Assembly: GCA_009782165.1 (NCBI GenBank)
Contig: WQUH01000090.1
Span: 1 to 6,138 of the forward strand
Reading direction: 5' to 3'
DNA: 6,138 nt
From: Pseudomonadota bacterium
GTDB taxonomy: Bacteria; Desulfobacterota; Desulfobulbia; Desulfobulbales; Desulfobulbaceae
The notes under the pieces are model-generated. The model ran no database searches. It saw nothing but the letters and a program-made list of their open reading frames with translations, and was not told where the DNA came from. This document shows, in pieces, positions 1 through 4,808 of the stretch. Every line of letters starts with the position of its first letter. Positions within the stretch are counted from its first letter, which is position 1. The position numbers and the translations under genes are program-made.

Positions 1-1116
1 GGCTACGGCCTGTTTGCCCAGCCCATCCTGATCCAGGCGGCCGATCTCGGCGGCCACCATCTGCTCAGTTTCGCTTTGGTGCTGAGCAACGGCCTGGCAG
101 CGGCCGGTCTCGACCGGCTCCGTCACAGTCCTTCCCGCCTCAACCAGACACGATGGCCGCTGCTGGCGGCGGCAGCCGTGCTGCTGGCCATCGGCGGCTA
201 TTCGTTCGCGCGGCAGCAGACGGTGGACGCGGCCCTGACCTCGGCCCGGCAGGCCAAGGTGGCCGTGGTTCAGGGCAATATCGACCAGAGCGTCAAATGG
301 TCGCAGTCCAACAAGGTGGCCACGGTCAACACCTATCTTCGGCTCTCGCGGCAGATGACGCGGGAAGGGGCTGTCGATCTGGTGGTCTGGCCGGAAACGG
401 CCCTGCCGTTCTATCCGCAGCAAGACCCTCTCGTCAGCCGGCTGGACGATTTCGCCACCGCCGAGGCGACCTGGCTTTTGACCGGAGCGCCGCTGTTCAC
501 CATCACTCCCGGAGAAAACGGCGCCGGGCAGGAGCAATACTGGAACGGCGCCCTGCTGCTGGGGCCCGGCGGCCGGATCGGCGGCGAGTATGCCAAGCAG
601 CACCTGGTGCCCTTCGGCGAATACGTGCCCCTGCGCCGCTGGCTGCCCTTCCTGCAGCCGCTGGTGGTCAATATCGGCGATTTCTCGGCGGGCGCCGGGC
701 AGAAACCGCTGACCCTGGGCGCGATGCGGCTGGGAGTGCTGATCTGCTACGAGTCCATCTTTCCCGACATCGCCCGCGAAAGCGTCGGGCAAGGCGCCAA
801 TCTCCTGGTCAACATCACCAATGACGCCTGGTACGGACGGTCGAGCGCCCCCTGGCAGTCCATGGCCATGGCCGTGCTGCGGGCGGTGGAGAACCGGCGC
901 GCCCTGGTCCGCGCCGCCAACACCGGCATCAGCGGCTTTGTCGATCCCCTGGGCCGGATCACCGCCCGAACCGAACTCTTTGTCGAAACAGCGCAGGCCG
1001 CATCAACGCCGCTGCTCGAATTGAACACGGTGTTCGGCCAAGGCGGCCATTGGTTCGGGCTGGCCTGCGCCGGGTGCGCGCTCCTGGCGGCAATCGTCAG
1101 CCGCCGCCGTCCCTGA
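1..1116 (+). CDS. lnt: Apolipoprotein N-acyltransferase, 3' part (5' end outside window)
   Basis: This inner-membrane enzyme transfers a fatty acyl chain from phospholipid to the N-terminal cysteine of diacylglyceryl-lipoproteins, the last step of lipoprotein maturation. The frame is open from base 1, giving 371 visible residues. Before any start codon it already reads family sequence (a Q-x-ADLGG motif), so the true start lies upstream. A membrane helix at about visible residues 53-69 leads into the periplasmic nitrilase-like (CN hydrolase) domain. The catalytic triad is visible: Glu132 in VVWPETALPFY (codon 394), Lys199 in AKQHLVPFGEY (codon 595) and Cys249 in LICYES (codon 745). Spacings of 67 and 50 residues agree with E. 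coli Lnt Glu267/Lys335/Cys387. A C-terminal helix at about 351-367 is followed by a basic tail, SRRRP. The last five bases-worth of arginine/proline codons and the stop lie inside a 111-bp repeat copied again before prfB. I recall lnt next to prfB in deltaproteobacteria. Identification is firm. Confidence 0.96.
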   Translation, partial: GYGLFAQPILIQAADLGGHHLLSFALVLSNGLAAAGLDRLRHSPSRLNQTRWPLLAAAAVLLAIGGYSFARQQTVDAALTSARQAKVAVVQGNIDQSVKWSQSNKVATVNTYLRLSRQMTREGAVDLVVWPETALPFYPQQDPLVSRLDDFATAEATWLLTGAPLFTITPGENGAGQEQYWNGALLLGPGGRIGGEYAKQHLVPFGEYVPLRRWLPFLQPLVVNIGDFSAGAGQKPLTLGAMRLGVLICYESIFPDIARESVGQGANLLVNITNDAWYGRSSAPWQSMAMAVLRAVENRRALVRAANTGISGFVDPLGRITARTELFVETAQAASTPLLELNTVFGQGGHWFGLACAGCALLAAIVSRRRP

Positions 1117-1211
1117 GGCGAAGGCGCGGCCGCGAGGGGCGATCCGCCCGGAATCCCCGGTTTTTCCCGCTGCCTGGCCTTTCTCTTTTAAGACTTGCGC
1201 CGATTCTGTTT
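1101..1211 (+). repeat. 111-bp direct repeat, copy A (lnt 3' end and downstream DNA)
   Basis: It matches 3435-3545 without gaps at a constant offset of 2,334 bp. By eye, four positions differ (1107 C/T, 1154 T/G, 1187 T/C, 1190 A/G), about 96% identity. This copy begins within the last codons of lnt and includes its stop codon, so it seems to sit at the original locus. Inside are a 10-bp perfect palindrome with a central GCGGCCGC (1125-1134), GC-rich inverted segments and a T5 run (1161-1165). Identity ends sharply at 1211, just before the T-rich cassette promoter. It could be a target duplication made when the cassette entered, or one of a genome-wide repeat family; only a genome search can separate these. 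Confidence 0.93.
1136..1165 (+). terminator. Possible weak intrinsic terminator of lnt
   Basis: Short GC-rich inverted segments lie directly before a TTTTT run at 1161-1165. The best-placed stem pairs CCGG 1148-1151 with CCGG 1157-1160 around a 5-nt loop, immediately followed by the T run. Alternatives are GGGG 1136-1139 with CCCC 1155-1158, or GGGC 1137-1140 with GCCC 1146-1149. All stems are only 4 bp, so termination may be weak. The same structure occurs in repeat copy B (3470-3499), where the T-to-G change at 3488 extends the GGGG/CCCC option to GGGGC/GCCCC. Confidence 0.35.
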
Positions 1212-1237
1212 GTTTTGTATTTTTGCGTGCATACAAT
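1210..1237 (+). promoter_or_regulatory. Putative sigma70-type promoter of the three-gene cassette
   Basis: A good -10 hexamer, TACAAT, lies at 1232-1237. A weak -35, TTGTTT, lies at 1210-1215, with a 16-nt spacer. The predicted start falls near 1244, at the end of a T9 run (1237-1245) and about 45 nt before the first cassette start codon. Apart from two bases of the -35, it lies outside repeat copy A, so it belongs to the cassette side of the junction. The -35 is poor; confidence rests on the -10 and the position. Confidence 0.45.
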
Positions 1238-1269
1238 TTTTTTTTCGAACAGATGAGCGTCTCATCAAC

Positions 1270-1275
1270 GGAGGG
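1270..1275 (+). promoter_or_regulatory. Ribosome binding site supporting the 1289 start
   Basis: GGAGGG lies 13 nt before the ATG at 1289. The in-frame ATG at 1253 and TTG at 1223 have only T-rich or unrelated sequence before them, so this site favours 1289 despite its rather long spacing. Confidence 0.55.
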
Positions 1276-1288
1276 CGCAAAACCGATC

Positions 1289-1678
1289 ATGGAGACCACA
1301 GCACTTAACCTCGTTGCCGGTTGGGCAAGCATGCTGTGTGGAATCATTGCTGGCGCCATCATCGGCCTCTTCTTTCATCGCGAAGAGTGGATGGGGGGCT
1401 ATTCCTCCTTTCGCCGACGGATGATGCGCTTGGCCCATATCTCGTTCTTTGGCTTGGGCTTCATCAACATTCTCTTCGCCCTCAGCGCCAAGTCCTGGGG
1501 GTTGCCGGAAACGCAGGCCCAGCTTGCCTCGGTCGGATTCGTGCTCGGCGCAATGACCATGCCATTGTGCTGCTTCCTCACCGCTTGGCGGCGGCCTTTC
1601 AGACATCTGTTTCCGATCCCTGTCCTCTCGGTACTGATCGGTATCCTCTCCTTACTGCTGGGATGGGTCGCCAGATGA
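1289..1678 (+). CDS. Small four-helix integral membrane protein, function unknown (cassette gene 1)
   Basis: I do not recognise this 129-residue protein as a named family. Four hydrophobic segments are visible at about residues 6-28, 47-66, 79-99 and 106-127. A basic loop (FRRRMMRLAH, about 41-50) precedes helix 2, which begins HISFFGLGFIN. That compact pattern with its histidine and glycines looks conserved in style and could be used to find homologues. There is no signal peptide apart from the first helix and no enzymatic motif. The ATG at 1289 is preferred because a GGAGGG lies upstream and the first helix starts at once; ATG 1253 would add 12 polar residues. The stop overlaps the start of the radical SAM gene (ATGA at 1675-1678), which implies translational coupling and a shared role. 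It may anchor or assist that enzyme, or handle its substrate; this is inference only. Confidence 0.8.
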   Translation: METTALNLVAGWASMLCGIIAGAIIGLFFHREEWMGGYSSFRRRMMRLAHISFFGLGFINILFALSAKSWGLPETQAQLASVGFVLGAMTMPLCCFLTAWRRPFRHLFPIPVLSVLIGILSLLLGWVAR

Positions 1679-3015
1679 AGCTCGGTTTTATCGCCATGAG
1701 CGGTGTTCGCGCCCACAACAAGGAACTCACGGATCTGGGCCTGACGCTTCCAGGTTTCGTTGAGCGCAACAAGGTCATCGCCTCCCTTCCGAGCCTAGGA
1801 CTGCTGACCCTCGCCGGAATGACCCCCGATAATTTCGACGTGACCTACCTCGAAGTTCCGGATGTCCAGGCACTCGACGGCCTTCCTGGGAGCTTCGACG
1901 CCGTTGCCATTTCCAGTTTCAGCGCTCAGATCAAGGAAGCTTACCGCCTGGCAGACCTTTACCGCGGTGTCGGCACCAAAGTCATTCTCGGTGGCCTGCA
2001 TGTCAGTGCTATGCCCAACGAGGCCATGGCCCATGCCGATAGTGTCGTGATAGGCGAAGGCGAACCCGTCTGGCCGACACTCCTGTCCGACCTGCGTGCC
2101 GGCAGACTGGCGAGCATGTATGATGCCAGAAACATCAGCTTCGACCTTGCCCAGTCCCCGATGCCAGCCTTCCAGCTTCTTGACATCGACACATACAACC
2201 GTCTTACCGTGCAAACCCAGCGCGGCTGTCCCTGGCGATGTGATTTCTGCGCTTCATCCAGGACGATCTCTCGCACCCATAAACTCAAGCCGGTGGAAAG
2301 AGTCATCGCCGAAATTCGCCGCATCAAGGAAATCTGGCCGCGTCCGTTCATCGAATTCGCCGACGACAACAGCTTCGTGAACAAAATCCAGGCAAAGAAG
2401 CTCCTCCTCGAGCTGGCGCAAGAGGACATCAAGTGGTTTACGGAAACTGACGTGTCGGTGGCCAATGACCCGGAACTGTTGGACCTTATGCGCGAGAGCG
2501 GCTGCGCTCAAGTGCTCATCGGCTTCGAAAGTCCGTCCGCCCTGACCTTGAACGGTATGGAACAACGCGCCAATTGGAAGGCGAAACAACTCGCTGAATA
2601 CCAAAGCGCCATTGCCCAAATTCAAGATCATGGCATCACGGTAAACGGTTGCTTCATCCTGGGCTTAGACGGAGCCGGGATCAACGCCTTTGATGACGTC
2701 TGGCAGTTCGTCCACAACAGCGGCCTCTACGAAGTCCAGATCACCGTACTCACGCCTTTTCCTGGCACACCTCTCTATGACCGCTTGCGAGTCGAAGGAC
2801 GTCTCCTGCAAGAGCAGGCATGGGAGCTATGCACGCTGTTTGACGTCAACTTCCGCCCCACCCATATGAGCGTCGCAGAACTGGAGTCTGGATTCCGCGA
2901 TCTTGCGGAAAAACTCTATAGCGAGGACATCACCAAGGAGCGAAGAAGAAGGTTCCACCGGCGCTGGCGCAGCCTGCGCGGCGTCCACCAAACAGGAGGG
3001 AAATCTGGTACATGA
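1675..3015 (+). CDS. Cobalamin-binding-domain radical SAM enzyme, substrate unknown (cassette gene 2)
   Basis: This 446-residue protein has the layout of B12-dependent (class B-like) radical SAM enzymes. The N-terminal Rossmann-like region (about 1-150) carries VILGGLHVSAMPNEA (103-117) and VVIGEGEP (124-131), typical of the cobalamin-binding domain in this group. The classical DxHxxG histidine motif is not evident, as is common in these enzymes. The radical SAM domain starts near 180 with CPWRCDFC, placing the 4Fe-4S cysteines at 185, 189 and 192 (CxxxCxxC). Further family-style motifs are GFESP (283-287), FILGLDG (327-333) and PFPGTPLY (361-368). The last 30 residues are very basic (KERRRRFHRRWR), which could favour contact with membrane phospholipid. 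Such enzymes often methylate unactivated carbons; hopanoid methylases and bacteriochlorophyll cyclases share this layout, but I cannot assign either reaction. The start at 1675 overlaps the preceding stop; the frame upstream is open but is only a shadow of cassette gene 1. Confidence 0.93.
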   Translation: MKLGFIAMSGVRAHNKELTDLGLTLPGFVERNKVIASLPSLGLLTLAGMTPDNFDVTYLEVPDVQALDGLPGSFDAVAISSFSAQIKEAYRLADLYRGVGTKVILGGLHVSAMPNEAMAHADSVVIGEGEPVWPTLLSDLRAGRLASMYDARNISFDLAQSPMPAFQLLDIDTYNRLTVQTQRGCPWRCDFCASSRTISRTHKLKPVERVIAEIRRIKEIWPRPFIEFADDNSFVNKIQAKKLLLELAQEDIKWFTETDVSVANDPELLDLMRESGCAQVLIGFESPSALTLNGMEQRANWKAKQLAEYQSAIAQIQDHGITVNGCFILGLDGAGINAFDDVWQFVHNSGLYEVQITVLTPFPGTPLYDRLRVEGRLLQEQAWELCTLFDVNFRPTHMSVAELESGFRDLAEKLYSEDITKERRRRFHRRWRSLRGVHQTGGKSGT

Positions 3016-3407
3016 ATATGAAGCGAGTCAGAACTCTTTTTATCATCGCCGCGTTGTACGAGGGCCTGTTGGGCGTGGTGTTCTTTTTCTTTGCCCAAGG
3101 CATTTTTAAGACCTTTGGGGTTGAACCACCGAACCATCTCGCTTACGTCGAGTTCCCCGCTCTGCTACTGCTGGTCTTTGCTGTCATGTTCATCCGCATC
3201 GCCTGCGATCCAACGAAAAACAGGGAACTTATTCTCTACGGAATCGCCCTGAAGGCTGCCTATTGCGGGACGGCGTTTTGGTATCAGGTTACACAGGGAA
3301 TTCCGTCAATGTGGCTCCCTTGGGCATGGCTGGATCTTGCTTTCCTTCTGCTGTTTATCCTGGCATGGCGAAGCGCTCGCCCTCTGCCTGGCTCGCAAGA
3401 CTCCTGA
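3012..3407 (+). CDS. Small four-helix integral membrane protein, function unknown (cassette gene 3)
   Basis: This 131-residue protein is predicted to cross the membrane about four times: roughly residues 8-29, 44-64, 73-92 and 101-119. Recognisable features are YEGLLGVVFF in helix 1, the loop FGVEPPNHLAYVEFPALL before and into helix 2, a polar DPTKNRE loop (66-72), and a tryptophan-rich WLPWAWLDL entry to helix 4. I cannot assign it to a named family or enzyme, and it is not an obvious paralogue of cassette gene 1. Its ATG at 3012 overlaps the radical SAM stop (ATGA). AGGAGG at 2994-2999, inside that gene, lies 12 nt upstream. A second ATG at 3018, two codons later, is an alternative start. 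The position as last gene of a tightly coupled set supports partnership with the radical SAM enzyme, but no function can be read from sequence. Confidence 0.82.
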   Translation: MNMKRVRTLFIIAALYEGLLGVVFFFFAQGIFKTFGVEPPNHLAYVEFPALLLLVFAVMFIRIACDPTKNRELILYGIALKAAYCGTAFWYQVTQGIPSMWLPWAWLDLAFLLLFILAWRSARPLPGSQDS

Positions 3408-3434
3408 GATGGCCCAAAAGCCGACTGGTCGTGC

Positions 3435-3545
3435 CCGCCGTCGTCCCTGAGGCGAAGGCGCGGCCGCGAGGGGCGATCCGCCCGGAAGCCCCGGTTTTTC
3501 CCGCTGCCTGGCCTTTCTCTCTTGAGACTTGCGCCGATTCTGTTT
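3435..3545 (+). repeat. 111-bp direct repeat, copy B (before prfB)
   Basis: This is the second copy of the sequence at 1101-1211. Read in the lnt frame it still encodes the lnt tail RRRP and stop (3436-3450), although no lnt body precedes it. The one difference within that tail (3441 T against 1107 C) is a synonymous arginine change. It contains the same 10-bp palindrome (3459-3468) and T5 run. Its right edge overlaps the predicted prfB promoter: the -35 lies inside the repeat and all but one base of the -10 lies beyond it. The left boundary is sharp, with only scattered matches further upstream. Confidence 0.93.
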
Positions 3546-3550
3546 ACTAT
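3522..3550 (+). promoter_or_regulatory. Putative sigma70-type promoter of prfB
   Basis: TTGAGA (3522-3527) and TACTAT (3545-3550) are separated by exactly 17 nt, a strong match to the sigma70 pattern. Transcription would start near 3557, giving a leader of about 120 nt before prfB. The equivalent positions in repeat copy A have a changed -35 (TTAAGA) and no -10, so the promoter is specific to the prfB side. Confidence 0.62.
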
Positions 3551-3573
3551 AGATTTTTCTGAATGGATGGTCA

Positions 3574-3590
3574 GCCGGCATGACGCCGGC
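3574..3590 (+). other. Hairpin in the prfB leader
   Basis: GCCGGC (3574-3579) and GCCGGC (3585-3590) are self-complementary 6-mers separated by a 5-nt loop, ATGAC. No T run follows, so this is not a terminator. It lies in the predicted prfB leader, upstream of the terminator-like hairpin, and could take part in leader folding. No known riboswitch is recognised. Confidence 0.5.
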
Positions 3591-3612
3591 GGGCCGTCTC
3601 CGCGTTGACCGT

Positions 3613-3660
3613 AACGAGGCGCCCCAGGGCGGGCTCGTTTCTTTTTTTGTTTTTTTGTTT
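3613..3660 (+). terminator. Terminator-like hairpin with T tract in the prfB leader (possible attenuator)
   Basis: AACGAG (3613-3618) pairs with CTCGTT (3634-3639), and the inner CGCC (3620-3623) pairs with GGCG (3628-3631) around loop CCAG; a 1x2 internal loop separates the two stems. A T-rich tract follows at once (3638-3660, with two T7 runs). This has the form of an intrinsic terminator. The tract ends 17 nt before the prfB ATG, leaving no room for a promoter after it. Transcripts for prfB must therefore either read through, which suggests attenuation, or tolerate this structure. CGTT 3603-3606 can pair with AACG 3613-3616 and would compete with the outer stem. Confidence 0.6.
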
Positions 3661-3667
3661 CTGCAGT

Positions 3668-3673
3668 GAGGTG
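3668..3673 (+). promoter_or_regulatory. prfB ribosome binding site
   Basis: GAGGTG lies 4 nt before the ATG at 3678 and matches the 3' end of 16S rRNA well. It supports 3678 as the true prfB start rather than the internal ATG at 3742. Confidence 0.75.
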
Positions 3674-3677
3674 GACC

Positions 3678-4788
3678 ATGGCCGATATGACCGAATCAGC
3701 GGAATCGCGACAGTTGCTCGAAAGCCTGAAGGGCCGGATGCATGTGCTCAAGGAGCATCTTTGACTTGGACAACCGGCGTGAGCAAGTCGAACTGCTGGA
3801 ACGGCAGACGGTCAGCCCCAATTTCTGGGACAATCAGACCGAGGCCAAGCGGGTCCAGCGCCAGTTGGGCCAGTTGCAGGATCTGATCGGCATCTGGGAA
3901 AAAAACTACAACGACCTCGACGACACCGGCATGCTGCTCGACATGGCGGTCGAGGAGAACGACGAGGAGACGTACCGGGAGGTGGTCTCCGGCCTGGCCG
4001 AACTGCGCCGCCGCATCGATCTGGTGGAGCTGGAATGCATGTTCTCCGGCGAGCACGACGCCAGCAACGCCATCCTCACCATCCATGCCGGCGCCGGCGG
4101 CACCGAGGCCCAGGACTGGGTCGGCATGCTGTTGCGCATGTACCTGCGCTGGGCGGAGGGCAAGGGCTTCAAGGCCGACATCCTCGACCTGCTGCCCGGC
4201 GACGAGGCCGGCACCAAGAGCGTCGCCATCCTGGTCAAGGGCAAGTATGCCTACGGCTATCTCCGGTCCGAGGTGGGCATCCACCGGCTGGTGCGCATCT
4301 CGCCGTTTGACGCCAGCGGCCGGCGCCACACCTCGTTCGCCTCGGTGATGGTCATGCCCGAGCTGGACGACGACGTGGCCATCGAGATCAACGACAAGGA
4401 CATCCGCATCGACACCTTCCGGGCCAGCGGCTCCGGCGGCCAGCACGTCAACAAGACCGATTCGGCCATCCGCATCACCCATTTTCCCACCGGAATCGTG
4501 GTGCAGTGCCAGAACGAGCGCAGCCAGCACCGCAACAAGGACATGGCCATGAAGATGCTGATGGCCCGGCTGTTCGAACGGGAAAAGGAAGAACAACTGC
4601 GCACCCAGGAAAACATCCAGGGCGACAAGAAGGAAATCGCCTGGGGCAGCCAGATCCGTTCCTATGTGCTCCAGCCCTACCGCCTGATCAAGGACCATCG
4701 CACCAACATCGAGGAGGGCAATGTCGATGCGGTCCTCGATGGCCGGCTCGACTCCTTCATCAAGGCCTATCTGCTCTGGCAGCCCTGA
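3678..4788 (+). CDS. prfB: Peptide chain release factor 2, made by programmed +1 frameshift
   Basis: RF2 recognises UGA and UAA in the ribosomal A site and triggers peptide release. The gene is in two frames: 28 codons from ATG 3678 to CTT 3759-3761, then an in-frame TGA (3762-3764). A +1 shift resumes at GAC 3763 and reads to the stop at 4786-4788, giving 369 residues (E. coli RF2 has 365). The joined sequence [15 protein letters not shown] matches the E. coli frameshift region in style. The stop-recognition tripeptide SPF is at residues 208-210 and the catalytic GGQ at 253-255, close to E. coli positions 205-207 and 250-252. SPF, rather than the PxT of RF1, settles the identity as RF2. The GGQ glutamine is normally methylated by PrmC. 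A strong RBS precedes ATG 3678. The dGTPase-like gene follows after 20 nt and may be cotranscribed. Automated callers may wrongly start the gene at 3742. Confidence 0.97.
3750..3765 (+). promoter_or_regulatory. Programmed +1 ribosomal frameshift site of prfB
   Basis: A Shine-Dalgarno-like AAGGAG (3750-3755) is followed by 3 nt, then CTT TGA C (3759-3765). The arrangement and spacing match E. coli prfB. When RF2 is scarce, the ribosome pauses at the poor-context UGA, the internal SD pulls on 16S rRNA, and peptidyl-tRNA-Leu slips from CUU to UUU; abundant RF2 terminates instead. This is negative autoregulation of RF2. Confidence 0.96.
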
Positions 4789-4793
4789 GGAGG
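4788..4793 (+). promoter_or_regulatory. Likely ribosome binding site of the dGTPase-like gene
   Basis: AGGAGG starts on the last base of the prfB stop codon. It is a perfect SD core, but 15 nt from the ATG at 4809, longer than usual. No start codon lies closer, and the protein's family-like N-terminus begins at 4809. Confidence 0.5.
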
Positions 4794-4808
4794 CCGCAGC
4801 CGCTCGCC

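Larger units (their letters stand above)
1101..3545 (+). other. Putative acquired three-gene cassette between direct repeats, inserted between lnt and prfB
   Basis: The unit is two 111-bp direct repeats enclosing about 2.2 kb with one complete operon. Three facts support insertion. Both repeats carry the lnt tail (RRRP-stop), although only the left one is attached to a full lnt. The enclosed genes look less GC-rich and less codon-biased than lnt, prfB and the dGTPase gene on either side (estimated by eye). The enclosed products also have no obvious link to lipoprotein maturation or translation termination. No integrase, transposase, terminal inverted repeat or tRNA is visible, so the mechanism is unknown. 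Possibilities are Campbell-type integration of DNA carrying an lnt end, a large duplication with later replacement, or recombination between dispersed repeats. Confidence 0.6.

Noticed and set aside
76..1116. TTG at 76 as the start of the first gene
   Set aside because: The frame is open to base 1 and already encodes Lnt family sequence (ADLGG region) before 76; the gene is simply cut by the window edge.
1321..1674. Upstream extension of the radical SAM frame
   Set aside because: It overlaps cassette gene 1 completely, lacks domain sequence, and the ATGA overlap at 1675 gives a natural start with the expected N-terminus (MKLGFIAMSG).
1675..3015. Assignment of the radical SAM protein as a hopanoid methylase (HpnP/HpnR) or BchE
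   Set aside because: The domain order is shared, but no specific residues that I can verify and no hopanoid or bacteriochlorophyll genes are nearby.
1101..3545. Insertion sequence or integron/integrase island
   Set aside because: No transposase, integrase, terminal inverted repeats or tRNA attachment site is visible, and the duplication is too long for a normal transposon target site.
1101..3545. CRISPR-like repeats
   Set aside because: Only two copies 2.3 kb apart, much longer than CRISPR repeats and overlapping coding sequence.
3748..4698. 316-codon open frame on the minus strand opposite prfB
   Set aside because: Antisense shadow of a high-GC gene, rich in V/L/A/G/D with no recognisable domain; prfB on the other strand is unambiguous.
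3742..4788. prfB starting at ATG 3742
   Set aside because: No RBS fits, and the upstream frame from 3678 with a strong RBS and canonical frameshift site restores the RF2 N-terminus.
4506..4808. Long N-terminal extension of the dGTPase-like gene into prfB
   Set aside because: It is the +1 shadow of prfB with low-complexity residues; family similarity begins at ATG 4809.
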